Of a stretch of DNA of 64,000 bases, positions 8,279 to 17,563 are shown one piece after another. The stretch covers positions 2,976,001 to 3,040,000 of the forward strand of contig NZ_MZMO01000001.1 of assembly GCF_002240565.1 (NCBI RefSeq), given 5' to 3'. This DNA is from Clavibacter michiganensis subsp. insidiosus. GTDB lineage: Bacteria > Actinomycetota > Actinomycetes > Actinomycetales > Microbacteriaceae. A model generated the notes under the pieces. It made no database searches and had not been told where the DNA came from. It worked only from the letters and a program-made list of their open reading frames with translations. Both the position numbers and the translations under genes were made by a program. How positions within the stretch are numbered: the first letter of the stretch is position 1; the number at the start of each line of letters is the position of its first letter.

Positions 8279-9235
8279 TCAGGCGCCCGCGCCCGGCTCC
8301 GCCGAGACGATGCCGCGCAGCCAGTCGCGCGCCTCGAGGAAGACGTCGTCCTCGTACCTGGCGCGGTAGGTGCTGGGGGTGCCGTCGGCCCTCGGGTACG
8401 AGCCGAGGAAGGTGACGCGCGGGCTGAAGCGGCGGATCCCGAGCAGCGCGTCGGCCACGCGCTCGTCGTGCACGTGCCCCTCCGCGTCGATGACGAACCG
8501 GTAGCGGCCGAGCTCGTCGCCGATGGGCCGCGACTGGATGAGCGCGAGGTTCACGCCGCGGGTCGCGAACTGCTCGAGGAGGTCGAGCAGGGATCCGGCG
8601 CGGTCGTCCGGCAGCTCGACGATGAGGCTCGTCTTGTCGGCACCGGTGCGCGCGGGCAGGGTGGTCGCGCGGCCGACGAGCACGAAGCGCGTGACGGCGT
8701 TCGGGTTGTCGCCGATGCCGCGGGCGACGGCCTCGAGCGGCTGGCTCTCGGTGATCTGCGGCGGCGCGATGGCCGCGTCCGCGATGCCGCCATCCAGCAG
8801 CGACAGCGCCGCGGCCACGTTGGAGGACGCGGGCACGTGGCCGTGCGTCGGCAGCTCGCGCTCGAGGAAGCGGCGGCACTGGCCGTAGGCGACCGGATGC
8901 GCGGCGACCGTGCGCACGTCGGCGAGCGCCGTGCCCGGCCGCACCACGAGGTCGAAGGCCACGGGCACGAGGTGCTCGCTGAGGATCCGGAGGCCCGGGA
9001 TGTTCGCGAGCGCGTCCTGGGTGGCCGTCACGCCGCCCTCGACGGAGTTCTCGATGGCGATCATGGCGGCGACCGAGGCTCCGGACACGACGTCGGCGAG
9101 CGCCTCCGAGGCGTTGTTGACCGCGCGCCAGGTGCGGCCGCGGGCCGCCTTCACCTGCTTGAGGGCGGCCTCCGTGAAGGTGCCGGACGGCCCGAGGTAG
9201 CTGTAGGTCACGTCGGGTCGCGGGGTCTCGGCCAT
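8279..9235 (-). CDS. pheA: prephenate dehydratase
   Basis: A 318-aa enzyme converting prephenate to phenylpyruvate for phenylalanine synthesis. Residues about 9-190 form the PDT domain with TYSYLGPSGTFTEAA, IAIENSVEGGV and a late TRFVLVGR. A C-terminal ACT domain follows (about 200-280), with the SRPIGDELGRYRFVID segment that in this family senses phenylalanine. The residue before SRP is Gln rather than the usual Glu. There is no chorismate mutase domain, as expected for actinobacteria. The start sits 6 nt after a TAGGGT -10 box (9242-9247), so the mRNA is probably leaderless. The gene is divergent from pgm. Confidence 0.95.
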   Translation of the reverse strand: MAETPRPDVTYSYLGPSGTFTEAALKQVKAARGRTWRAVNNASEALADVVSGASVAAMIAIENSVEGGVTATQDALANIPGLRILSEHLVPVAFDLVVRPGTALADVRTVAAHPVAYGQCRRFLERELPTHGHVPASSNVAAALSLLDGGIADAAIAPPQITESQPLEAVARGIGDNPNAVTRFVLVGRATTLPARTGADKTSLIVELPDDRAGSLLDLLEQFATRGVNLALIQSRPIGDELGRYRFVIDAEGHVHDERVADALLGIRRFSPRVTFLGSYPRADGTPSTYRARYEDDVFLEARDWLRGIVSAEPGAGA

Positions 9236-9241
9236 GCCTGC

Positions 9242-9247
9242 ACCCTA
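9242..9247 (-). promoter_or_regulatory. -10 box TAGGGT of pheA
   Basis: TAGGGT on the minus strand, 6 nt before the pheA ATG (9235). It lies within the 49-bp divergent gap shared with pgm. Confidence 0.5.
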
Positions 9248-9284
9248 GATGGGAATCGGATCGGCCCGGTGCCAGGATGGATCC

Positions 9285-10925
<1,641 letters not shown>

Positions 10926-10976
10926 CGGGAGGTCGCGGATGCGACCCGCCCCGGGCGCGTTCGCATCCGCGGTGCT

Positions 10977-10982
10977 TAGGCT
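10977..10982 (+). promoter_or_regulatory. -10 box TAGGCT of DUF2809 gene
   Basis: TAGGCT, 6 nt before the ATG at 10989. Leaderless architecture. Confidence 0.45.
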
Positions 10983-10988
10983 GGGCAC

Positions 10989-11483
10989 ATGCGCCATTCC
11001 GGGGATGTGGACGCGTTCGTCTGGGACGAGCCGTCGATGCACCCCGCCGACGGTCCCGCGGACGCCGCGCCGGTCGTCGACCGGGAAGTCCGGCTCCCCG
11101 ACGGCCACGCACGCCGCCGGATCGTGTCGCTCGGGGCGCTCCTCGCCGTGGTCATCGCCGGCATGGTCGTCACGCACAGCGACGGCCGCGGGCTGTGGCC
11201 CGACGTGTTCTACGCTGCGGCCATCCACCTCGCGCTCATCGCGGTGATGCCGCGGGTCGACCCCGTCGTGCACGGCGCCGCGGTGCTCGTGTGGTGCACG
11301 GGGATCGAGCTGCTGCAGATCACCGGTTGGCCCGCGATCTGGGCCCTGCACGTGCCGCTGTGCCGCCTGCTGCTCGGCACGGGGTACGACCCCGTCGACC
11401 TCGCCGCGTACGCGGTCGGCGTCCTGCTCGTGCTCCTCGTCGACCGCCTGTTGCGGGTCGGCCGGGGCATCGACGTGGGCTAG
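10989..11483 (+). CDS. DUF2809-family membrane protein
   Basis: A 164-aa integral membrane protein. After about 45 soluble residues come four hydrophobic segments (about 46-65, 72-88, 93-112 and 130-153). The family signatures are GLWPDVFYAAAIHLALI, the polar in-membrane motif GIELLQITGWP and LGTGYDPVDLAAY. The function of DUF2809 is unknown. Its TAG stop (11481-11483) sits inside the 6-bp target duplication of the IS element that follows, and it would have overlapped the stop of the convergent amidase gene before insertion, so the protein is unchanged by the IS. Confidence 0.88.
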   Translation: MRHSGDVDAFVWDEPSMHPADGPADAAPVVDREVRLPDGHARRRIVSLGALLAVVIAGMVVTHSDGRGLWPDVFYAAAIHLALIAVMPRVDPVVHGAAVLVWCTGIELLQITGWPAIWALHVPLCRLLLGTGYDPVDLAAYAVGVLLVLLVDRLLRVGRGIDVG

Positions 11484-11484
11484 G
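11479..11484. repeat. target-site duplication, left copy (GCTAGG)
   Basis: GCTAGG directly abuts the left IS end and is repeated at 12553-12558. It contains the TAG stop of the DUF2809 gene. A 6-bp NCTAGN duplication matches the known preference of IS481. Confidence 0.85.
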
Positions 11485-11511
11485 TGTACCCGGCCATGAC
11501 GTTGGTGACAC
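11485..11511 (+). repeat. left terminal inverted repeat of the IS
   Basis: Begins TGTACCCGGCCATGACG. It matches the reverse complement of 12526-12552 at TGTAC and along a 15-nt block CATGACGTTGGTGAC. Confidence 0.85.
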
Positions 11512-11580
11512 TTCGGGGCGTGTGAGGAGGCCTCCTGGCTTGATGGAGCTGTCTAGTTCTGCCACTGCCAGGAGGCCTCG

Positions 11581-12543
11581 ATGTCCCACGCTAATGCTCG
11601 TCTGACGGTTCACGGGAGGGTTCTCCTCGTGCGGCGGGTGGTCGAGGATCGTCGGCCGGTCTCGCATGTCGCGCGCGAACTCGGTGTGTCGCGTCAGTGC
11701 GCGCATCGGTGGGTGAATCGGTTCCGGTCCGAGGGTTTCGAAGGCTTGTCGGACCGGTCCTCGAGGCCGAGACGGGTGCCGACGAGGACGAGCCCGGAAC
11801 GAGAACGAGCCGTCGTGGAAGCGAGGACCCGATTGCGATCAGGTCCTGCCCGGTTGGCGCCGGTGACCGGTGTTCCAGCCCGCACGATCTCCCGCGTCCT
11901 GCGGCGGCACGGGGCACCGCCGTTGGCATGGTTGGACCCCGTCACCGGGGCCGTGATCCGGGCATCCCGGTCGACGGCAAACCGGTACGAGCATGAGCAT
12001 CCCGGCGACCTGATCCACGTCGACGTGAAGAAGCTCGGCCGGATCCCGGACGGCGGCGGCTGGCGGGCGCATGGCCGCAGCGAACAGGTTCGTGGTCGTG
12101 GGATCGGGTTCGATTACGTCCACGCCGTGGTCGATGACCACACCCGCCTCGCCTACGCGGAGATCCACCCGGACGAGAAGGGCGTGACCGCGGCAGGGTT
12201 CCTGACCCGGGCCGCGGCGTACTTCGCCGAGCACGGCATCACCCGCATCGAACGGGTCCTGACGGACAACGCGTTCGCCTACCGGCACTCGGCCGCGTTC
12301 CAGAACGCGGTCACGCAGCTCGGTGCGAGGCAGAAGTTCATCCGCCCGCACTGCCCCTGGCAGAACGGCAAGGTCGAACGCTTCAACCGCACCCTCGCGA
12401 CCGAGTGGGCCTACCGGCAACCCTTCACCAGCAACCAAGCCAGAACCGACGCCCTTGATCCGTGGATCCAGCACTACAACACTGAACGAATCCACTCGAG
12501 CCACGGGCTGACGCCCGCGGCCCGAGAGTCACCAACGTCATGA
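11581..12543 (+). CDS. IS481-family transposase
   Basis: A 320-aa DDE transposase, full length. Residues about 10-65 are a helix-turn-helix DNA-binding region (SHVARELGVSRQCAHRWVNRF), and a second homeodomain-like HTH follows to about 110. The rve-type catalytic core starts near residue 140. The catalytic triad is visible as D148 (LIHVDVKK), D229 (VLTDNAF) and E266 (NGKVERFNRT). An integrase-type tail WIQHYNTERIHSSHG precedes the end. The TGA stop lies inside the right terminal repeat. Base composition is slightly less GC-rich than its neighbours. Confidence 0.96.
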   Translation: MSHANARLTVHGRVLLVRRVVEDRRPVSHVARELGVSRQCAHRWVNRFRSEGFEGLSDRSSRPRRVPTRTSPERERAVVEARTRLRSGPARLAPVTGVPARTISRVLRRHGAPPLAWLDPVTGAVIRASRSTANRYEHEHPGDLIHVDVKKLGRIPDGGGWRAHGRSEQVRGRGIGFDYVHAVVDDHTRLAYAEIHPDEKGVTAAGFLTRAAAYFAEHGITRIERVLTDNAFAYRHSAAFQNAVTQLGARQKFIRPHCPWQNGKVERFNRTLATEWAYRQPFTSNQARTDALDPWIQHYNTERIHSSHGLTPAARESPTS

Positions 12544-12552
12544 CTCAGTACA
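12526..12552 (-). repeat. right terminal inverted repeat of the IS
   Basis: Reverse complement begins TGTACTGAGTCATGACG. It pairs with 11485-11511 and contains the transposase stop codon. Confidence 0.85.
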
Positions 12553-12558
12553 GCTAGG
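12553..12558. repeat. target-site duplication, right copy (GCTAGG)
   Basis: Identical to 11479-11484. On the minus strand its CTA is the TAG stop of the amidase-like gene (12554-12556). Confidence 0.85.
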
Positions 12559-13450
12559 CCACGCTCCAGAAGTGGACCTCGGCGCCGGGGTGCTCGGTGG
12601 TGATGGTCTCGTCGAGGTCGCGATAGTCGTTGTCGAGGTTGTGGCCGACCATCTTCACGACGTCGCCGCCGTCCTTCGGCTCGATGGCCGAGACGATCTG
12701 CGTGTGGTCGGGCGAGGAGTTGCGGTTCCAGTCGAAGATGACGATGTCGCCGACCTTGAGCCGGTCGCGGTCGGCGAGCTCGAGCCGCGTCACGCCGAGC
12801 GTCGACGCGTTCGCCGTGAGCCACTTGTCGAACGTGGGCACGTGGATCCACGCGTAGGTCCAGTCGGATCCGCCGCCGCGGTTGTGCCACTCGTTGGTCA
12901 TCTGCCAGCCGCGCTGGATGAGGGTCTGGCTGACGAAGTTGACGCAGTCGCCGCCGGACGGGTTGAAGTTCCCGTACTCCTCGAGGTTATAGGCGTCCCA
13001 GTGGGCGAGCGCGTACTGGAGCTGCTTGTCGACGGGAGTCTGGGCGGCGTAGGCGGCGGCGGTCGCGGTGAGCGGGCCGTCGCCGGCCATCACCTGGATG
13101 TCGGCGGAGCGGTCCTCGTAGTCGGTGGAGCGGGGCGCCACGACGGTGACGGATCCGTCGCCGGCGACCTGGAGGTCGGTGCCCGCGGTGCCCGCGAACA
13201 TGACGGCGGTGGCGCCGGAGAGGCCGGCGCCCGTGAGCGTGACGGTCTGGCCGCCCGACACGGAGAGCGACGCCGGCTCGACGGCGGTGACGGCGGGCGA
13301 GGATGCGGAGGCGGCGGGCTGTCCGTCGGCTCCGGCGCCGAGGGTAGCGCGCGGCGCGGGCTCCTGGCGGGTGCAGGCGGCGAGGACGGCGGTCACGGGG
13401 ACCGCGAGCGCGGCGGCGAGGATGCTGCGGCGGCGGATGTCGGCGATCAC
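12554..13450 (-). CDS. amidase-domain lipoprotein with IPT/TIG repeat
   Basis: A 298-aa secreted lipoprotein. The N-terminus is basic (DIRRR) with a hydrophobic stretch ending in the lipobox LAAC. An IPT/TIG-like Ig domain follows (VEPASLSVSGGQTVTLTGAG). The C-terminal half resembles the putative amidase domain family (Amidase_6), a papain-like fold: AHWDAYNLEEYGNFNPSGGDCVNFVSQTLIQRGW supplies the Cys, and SPDHTQIVSA and VKMVGHN follow. It may act on cell-wall peptides or another extracellular amide. The GTG at 13450 has a GGAG ribosome site. Its stop lies within the right IS duplication and is intact. Confidence 0.85.
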   Translation of the reverse strand: MIADIRRRSILAAALAVPVTAVLAACTRQEPAPRATLGAGADGQPAASASSPAVTAVEPASLSVSGGQTVTLTGAGLSGATAVMFAGTAGTDLQVAGDGSVTVVAPRSTDYEDRSADIQVMAGDGPLTATAAAYAAQTPVDKQLQYALAHWDAYNLEEYGNFNPSGGDCVNFVSQTLIQRGWQMTNEWHNRGGGSDWTYAWIHVPTFDKWLTANASTLGVTRLELADRDRLKVGDIVIFDWNRNSSPDHTQIVSAIEPKDGGDVVKMVGHNLDNDYRDLDETITTEHPGAEVHFWSVA

Positions 13451-13541
13451 GTGCTGCTCCGGGAGGTAGAGGGGACCCGGGTCCCGGGCTCGTCCAGGGT
13501 AACCCGGCACCCGGCGGATCGACTCGGCGCGACACCGCGCC

Positions 13542-13547
13542 TAGTGT
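13542..13547 (+). promoter_or_regulatory. -10 box TAGTGT of small GNAT gene
   Basis: TAGTGT, 6 nt before the ATG at 13554. Confidence 0.45.
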
Positions 13548-13553
13548 GGCGGG

Positions 13554-13838
13554 ATGAGCGTCGACGTGACCCACGACCCCGACGGCTCGCGCTACACGCT
13601 ATGGCTCGACGGCGAGCGCGCGGGCTTCGCGGACTACCTGATCCAGGGCGACCGCATCGTCTTCACCCACACGGAGGTCGACCCCGCGAAGCGGCGCGGC
13701 GGCCTCGGCGGCGAGCTGGTGCGGGCGGCGCTCGACGACGTGCGCGGCGGATCCCGCACGGTCGTGGCCGCGTGCCCGTTCGTGGGGGCGTGGATCGACG
13801 AGCACCCCGACTACCGGGAGCTGCTCGAGCGGGGCTGA
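13554..13838 (+). CDS. small GNAT-like N-acetyltransferase (NATD1/YjdJ type)
   Basis: A 94-aa single-domain acetyltransferase-like protein, the normal length for the YjdJ/NATD1 group. The acetyl-CoA loop appears as RRGGLGGELVRAAL at residues about 46-59, followed by VVAACPFVGAWIDEHPDY, the conserved end of this subfamily. The substrate is unknown. The start is leaderless (TAGTGT box). A strong hairpin lies 9 bp after the stop. Confidence 0.9.
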   Translation: MSVDVTHDPDGSRYTLWLDGERAGFADYLIQGDRIVFTHTEVDPAKRRGGLGGELVRAALDDVRGGSRTVVAACPFVGAWIDEHPDYRELLERG

Positions 13839-13847
13839 GCCGGTGCG

Positions 13848-13877
13848 CTCGCGAGGCGCACGCATGCGCCTCGCGAG
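13848..13877. terminator. bidirectional hairpin terminator
   Basis: Perfect 13-bp stem (CTCGCGAGGCGCA / TGCGCCTCGCGAG) with a CGCA loop. It lies between the end of the small GNAT gene and the convergent lplA gene, and has no U-run. Confidence 0.75.
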
Positions 13878-14096
13878 TCCGCTCCCCCCGACGGGTCTCC
13901 CCGTCGCCCGCGGTCGCGAGCGGAGCCCCATGACGAGGTTCGATCGGACCGCGTCGCCGCTCGGCCCCGCGGGGGCCGGAAGGACGACGATGTGACTCTA
14001 GGTGCCCGGATCCGCGCGGACGCTCCCGCCGTCGCCCGGCGGACAGCCCGGACGCCGAGCGGACATCCCCGCTTCGCCAGGCGGACAGTCCCCCGA

Positions 14097-15146
14097 TCAG
14101 GGGACGCGCGTGAGCCACTCCGGCGTCGAGAACTTGTCGTCGACCAGCTGGCGGGTCTTCGCCCACTCCTCCGCCGTGACCTGACCCGGCTTCCCGCCGT
14201 AGAGGCCCGTGAAGGTGTCCTTCATCCGCTCGATGATGTCCGCGCGGCTCATGCCGGTCTGGCTGCGGAGCGGATCCACGCGCTTGGCGGCGCTCGTGAT
14301 GCCCTTGTCGCTGATCTTCTCGCGGCCGATGCGCAGCACCTGCACCATCTTCTCGCCGTCCATGTCGTAGCTCATGGTGACGTGGTGCAGCACGGCTCCG
14401 GCGCCCAGGCGCTTCTGCGCGGCGCCGCCGATCTTGCCGCTGGGGCTCGTGATGTCGTTGAGCGGCTGGTACGACGCGTCGATGCCGAGCGAGCGGAGCG
14501 CGGTGATGACCCACTCGTCGAGGTAGGCGTAGGAGTCCGCGAAGGTCATGCCCTGCACGAGGTCGACGGGGGCGTAGATCGAGTACGTGATGACCGCGCC
14601 CGCCTCCATGTACATGGCGCCGCCGCCGGAGACGCGGCGCACGACGTCGAAGCCGTGGGCCGCGGCCTGCTCGGCGTCGACCTCGTTGCGGAGCGACTGG
14701 AAGCTGCCGATGACGACGGCCGGCTCGTCCCACTCCCAGATGCGCAGCGTGGGGTTCCGGCGGCCGGCGCCGACCTCCTCGGCGAGCACCTGGTCCAGCG
14801 CCATCTGCTCGACGGGACGGTAGGCGCGGTCGTGGATGACCTCCCACTCGTAGTCGCCCCAGTTCGTGGCGCGGGCGAGCGAGCGGCGGATCGCGACGGC
14901 GACGGCCTCGGGCGAGAAGCCGAGGAGCGTGGCCTCCGGCGGGAGCGCGCGGCGGATGGCGGCGGTGATCGCGGCGGCGTCGCTGTCCTCCGGGAGGCCG
15001 TTCACGGCCCCGTCGATCGCCTCGAGCGCGTCGTCCGGCTCGAGGAAGAAGTCGCCCGCGAGGCGGAAGCCGGAGATGCGGCCGTCGGTCACGTCCAGGT
15101 CGACCACGACGAGCTTGCCGCCGGGGACCTTGTACTCACCATGCAT
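14097..15146 (-). CDS. lplA: lipoate-protein ligase A family protein
   Basis: A 349-aa biotin/lipoate A/B ligase-family protein that attaches lipoate (or octanoate) to 2-oxoacid dehydrogenase and glycine cleavage subunits. The order is unusual. The first 90 residues resemble the accessory domain that many ligases carry at the C-terminus (GEYKVPGGKLVVVDLDV...RISGFRLAGDFFLEP). The catalytic domain follows, with the RRVSGGGAMYMEAG loop and the lipoyl-AMP-binding Lys region SGKIGGAAQKR. The start ATG is 6 nt after TAGGCT (15153-15158), suggesting a leaderless mRNA. Confidence 0.9.
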   Translation of the reverse strand: MHGEYKVPGGKLVVVDLDVTDGRISGFRLAGDFFLEPDDALEAIDGAVNGLPEDSDAAAITAAIRRALPPEATLLGFSPEAVAVAIRRSLARATNWGDYEWEVIHDRAYRPVEQMALDQVLAEEVGAGRRNPTLRIWEWDEPAVVIGSFQSLRNEVDAEQAAAHGFDVVRRVSGGGAMYMEAGAVITYSIYAPVDLVQGMTFADSYAYLDEWVITALRSLGIDASYQPLNDITSPSGKIGGAAQKRLGAGAVLHHVTMSYDMDGEKMVQVLRIGREKISDKGITSAAKRVDPLRSQTGMSRADIIERMKDTFTGLYGGKPGQVTAEEWAKTRQLVDDKFSTPEWLTRVP

Positions 15147-15152
15147 CCCGCC

Positions 15153-15158
15153 AGCCTA
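15153..15158 (-). promoter_or_regulatory. -10 box TAGGCT of lplA
   Basis: TAGGCT on the minus strand, 6 nt before the ATG at 15146. Confidence 0.5.
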
Positions 15159-15224
15159 GGCCGCGCCGGCGGCCGGCGACGGTCCGCGGATCGCCGTCGC
15201 CGGGCCCGTGTGGGACGGTGGGGC

Positions 15225-15905
15225 ATGCGCATCACCTGGGCGGTCGTCCGCCTCCTCACCGCCGTCGCCGTGCTGGTGGCGGTCGTCAGCCAGTACGTCG
15301 TGAGCTCCTCCTACTGGCGGAGCATCGGGGTGGAGGGGATCTGGGGCAAGACGGTCGACTTCCTCATGTACTTCACGATCGAGTCGAACCTGCTCGCGGC
15401 CGTGGTGATGGGGCTCGGCGCCGTGCGGCTGCTGCGGCGCGCTCCCGCGCCCGGGCGCGGCTGGACGACGCTCCGGCTGGCGACCACGACCTACATCGTC
15501 ACCACCGGCATCGTCTACAACCTCCTGCTGCGCGGCCTGCCCACCATCCCCGGCGGCAACCTGCCGTGGTCGAACGAGGTGCTGCACGTGGCCGTGCCGC
15601 TGCTCGTCCTCCTCGACTGGCTGCTCGCCCCCGACCGCCGGGCGCTCGGCTACGGAGCGGTGGGCCGGGTCGTGGTGTTCCCACTGGTCTGGGTCGCGGT
15701 CACGCTCGCGCGCGGGCCGATCACGGGCAACGAGGTCACGGGGGCGGCGACCTACTACCCGTACCCCTTCCTGGATCCCGCGACGGGCGGCGGCGGATAT
15801 GGGACGGTCGCCATCTGGGTCGCCGTCATCGCGGCGCTGATCTGCGGGCTGACGCTGCTGCTGACGTGGGCCGGACGCCTCGGGTCCCGCCCCGTGGAGG
15901 CCTGA
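15225..15905 (+). CDS. Pr6Pr-family membrane protein
   Basis: A 226-aa integral membrane protein with six hydrophobic segments (about 5-25, 45-65, 82-100, 115-135, 145-160 and 190-215). The family marks are YFTIESNLLAAVV, a GIVYNLLLRG segment and a LHVAVPLLVLLDWLL helix. The group is called FAR-17a/AIG1-like or Pr6Pr. Its function is unknown. The start follows a GC-rich stretch without a clear ribosome site. It diverges from lplA. Confidence 0.85.
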   Translation: MRITWAVVRLLTAVAVLVAVVSQYVVSSSYWRSIGVEGIWGKTVDFLMYFTIESNLLAAVVMGLGAVRLLRRAPAPGRGWTTLRLATTTYIVTTGIVYNLLLRGLPTIPGGNLPWSNEVLHVAVPLLVLLDWLLAPDRRALGYGAVGRVVVFPLVWVAVTLARGPITGNEVTGAATYYPYPFLDPATGGGGYGTVAIWVAVIAALICGLTLLLTWAGRLGSRPVEA

Positions 15906-15931
15906 CCGGGCTCTCCCCACCCCCTGGCGTT

Positions 15932-15945
15932 CGAACATGCGTTCG
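15932..15945. promoter_or_regulatory. LexA (SOS) box upstream of alkB
   Basis: CGAACATGCGTTCG, an exact match to the Gram-positive/actinobacterial LexA consensus CGAAC-N4-GTTCG. It sits 12 bp before the -10 box of alkB, over the -35 position, where LexA would block RNA polymerase. The half-site GTTCGAACAT occurs twice in a row here. Confidence 0.85.
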
Positions 15946-15956
15946 AACATCCGGGC

Positions 15957-15962
15957 TATGCT
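15957..15962 (+). promoter_or_regulatory. -10 box TATGCT of alkB
   Basis: TATGCT, 6 nt before the ATG at 15969, so the transcript would start at the ATG. Confidence 0.6.
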
Positions 15963-15968
15963 CGCGCC

Positions 15969-16601
15969 ATGAGCATCGCATTCCAGGCCTCCCTCTTCGA
16001 CGACCTCCAGGCGGAGCCCGGCCTCGGCGCGCTCGGCGCGGAGGTCGAGCGGCTCGACCTCGGGCAGGGTGCGTGGCTCGACATCCGGCCCGGCTGGGTC
16101 AGCGACTCGGACGCGCTGTTCGAGCGGCTCGTGGAGGACGTGGAGTGGACGGCGGACACGCGGCAGATGCACGGCCGCACCGTCGAGGTGCCGCGGCTCC
16201 TGCAGTGGTTCGGGCCGCGCGCGACCCTGCCGGCGCCCGTGCTCGTCGAGGCGCGCGACGCGCTCAACGAGCACTACGGGCGCCCTCCCGGCCAGGTGCT
16301 CGAGACCACGGGGCTCTGCTTCTACCGCACGGGCGACGACAGCGTCGCGTGGCACGGCGACCGCGTGGGGCGCACCATCGACCGCGACACCATGGTCGCC
16401 ATCGTCTCGGTGGGCGCCGCGCGCACGCTGTCGCTGCGCCCGAAGGGCGGCGGCGAGGTGCGGCGCTTCCCGCTCGGGCACGGTGACCTCGTGGTCATGG
16501 GCGGCAGCGCGCAGCGCACGCACGAGCACGCCATCCTCAAGACCGCCAAGGCGGTCGGGCCGCGCATCAGCATCCAGTTCCGGCCGGTCTGGCCCGTCTG
16601 A
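15969..16601 (+). CDS. alkB: alpha-ketoglutarate-dependent DNA-repair dioxygenase AlkB
   Basis: A 210-aa Fe(II)/2-oxoglutarate oxygenase that removes alkyl groups from 1-methyladenine and 3-methylcytosine in DNA. The iron ligands are visible as H129 and D131 (WHGDRV) and H187 (THEHAIL); the 2-oxoglutarate-binding Arg residues lie in PRISIQFR. Length and motif spacing are normal for the family. A consensus LexA box and a -10 box precede a leaderless start, so the gene is probably SOS-induced. A hairpin spans the stop codon. Confidence 0.94.
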   Translation: MSIAFQASLFDDLQAEPGLGALGAEVERLDLGQGAWLDIRPGWVSDSDALFERLVEDVEWTADTRQMHGRTVEVPRLLQWFGPRATLPAPVLVEARDALNEHYGRPPGQVLETTGLCFYRTGDDSVAWHGDRVGRTIDRDTMVAIVSVGAARTLSLRPKGGGEVRRFPLGHGDLVVMGGSAQRTHEHAILKTAKAVGPRISIQFRPVWPV

Positions 16602-16610
16602 ACCGGCCGG
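16580..16610 (+). terminator. hairpin spanning the alkB stop
   Basis: CCGGCCGGT (16580-16588) pairs with ACCGGCCGG (16602-16610). The stop codon lies in the loop. A second small stem, ACGCCC/GGGCGT, follows at 16612-16631. Confidence 0.5.
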
Positions 16611-16687
16611 CACGCCCTGTCCAGGGGGCGTTCCGCGGGTGATCACCGGGCGTGACGCGCCGTTCCCCCTCGGCGCGCATACTCGCT

Positions 16688-16737
16688 GCCGACAGCGACG
16701 TCCCGCCTCCCATAGGGGCCGTCTCGCCGCTGTCGGC
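16688..16737. repeat. long-loop inverted repeat GCCGACAGCG / CGCTGTCGGC
   Basis: Perfect 10-bp arms at 16688-16697 and 16728-16737, separated by 30 nt. It could be a leader structure of the plc remnant or a terminator for alkB. Confidence 0.4.
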
Positions 16738-16840
16738 GACGGCGACATGGACGACCCGGGCGCGATCCGCACCGGGCGTCCCCTCGTCGTCGCGGCGGCA
16801 CCCGCGCGGGATCCCCCGCCGGAACGGGGTCGCCGTCGCC

Positions 16841-16906
16841 CGCACCGCGCACCGCACAGCACCGCACCTCCGCACCTCCGCACCGCATCCCATCGCCGCA
16901 CCGCGT
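16841..16906. repeat. degenerate CCGCAC short repeats
   Basis: About eight imperfect copies of a CCGCAC(CT) motif in the untranslated region before the plc remnant. This looks like replication-slippage sequence. Confidence 0.4.
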
Positions 16907-17017
16907 CTCTCCGCAGCAGCCCTCCTCGTCACGCGCCCGCGCTCCGCCGTGGGCCGCCGTGATCCCGCCCGCGCGCCCGCGCTCGCGCGACCGCGCTTGG
17001 AAGAAGGACATCGCCCC

Positions 17018-17557
17018 GTGAGCACCTCCCACCCCGACGAGCACCCCGCCGACCGCACCGGGAGCGCCGGCGCCGACGCCGCGCCTCCTCTCGACCCCAC
17101 GCACCCCGACCGCGGCGGGATCCGCCCCGGCGTGAGCCGCCGCACCCTGCTACTGAGCGGCGCCGCCGCGATCATGGCCGGCGTCGCCGCCGGCCCCGCG
17201 ACGGGCACCATGAGCGCCGCCGCCGCGGCCGCCACCCGCCGGAACCTCACTCGGTCGATCAAGGACGTCGAGCACGTCGTGATCCTCATGCAGGAGAACC
17301 GCTCCTTCGACCACTACTACGGCACCTTCCCCGGCGTCCGCGGCTTCAGCGACAGGCAGGCCGTCGAGCACCCCGGCGGCGGATCGGTCTTCGCACAGCC
17401 CGACGCCACCCGCACGGACGGCGGCCACCTCCTCCCGTTCCCCCTCGACTCCGCGAACCACAACGCGCAGGGCGCCGGCAGCCTCAACCACTCCTGGAAG
17501 GGCGGCCACGCGGCTTGGAACGAGGGGGCCTGGGACAACTGGGTCGTCGCCAAGCGG
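17018..17557 (+). pseudogene. phospholipase C (phosphoesterase family), 3'-truncated
   Basis: Only the N-terminal 180 residues of a bacterial phospholipase C/acid phosphatase of the phosphoesterase family remain. A Tat-type signal (SRRTLLLSGAAAIMAG, residues about 40-55) is followed by the diagnostic start of the catalytic domain, VEHVVILMQENRSFDHYYGTFPGVRGF (quoted in parts: HVVILMQENRSFDHYYG at 87-103). Homology stops at about WDNWVVAKR. The frame then runs into the terminator hairpin and the opposite strand of the tetR gene, stopping at 17752. Intact relatives are roughly 450 aa or more, so most of the active site is gone. A deletion fused the 5' part to the 3' flank of tetR. Confidence 0.85.
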
Positions 17558-17563
17558 AGCCGC

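Larger units (their letters stand above)
11485..12552 (+). mobile_element. complete IS481-family insertion sequence, 1068 bp
   Basis: A full element bounded by imperfect inverted repeats that begin TGTAC and share CATGACGTTGGTGAC. It is flanked by a 6-bp duplication GCTAGG and carries one intact DDE transposase gene. IS481-family elements move by a DDE transposase and duplicate few bases; IS481 of Bordetella is known to insert at NCTAGN. The length, and what I remember of IS1121 from Clavibacter sepedonicus, suggest an IS1121-like element, but that identity was not checked. The copy looks recent, because ends, target duplication and ORF are all intact. Confidence 0.92.
16611..17017. other. 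gene-free leader region before the phospholipase remnant
   Basis: About 400 bp with no convincing ORF. It holds a 10-bp inverted repeat with a 30-nt loop (16688-16737) and a degenerate run of CCGCAC/CCGCACCT units (16841-16906). An AAGAAGGA ribosome site (about 17000-17007) serves the GTG at 17018. The length suggests a long regulated leader for the secreted phospholipase; no riboswitch class is recognised. Confidence 0.4.

Noticed and set aside
11485..12552. IS as the cause of gene disruption
   Set aside because: Both flanking genes keep their full length because the target duplication restores each stop.
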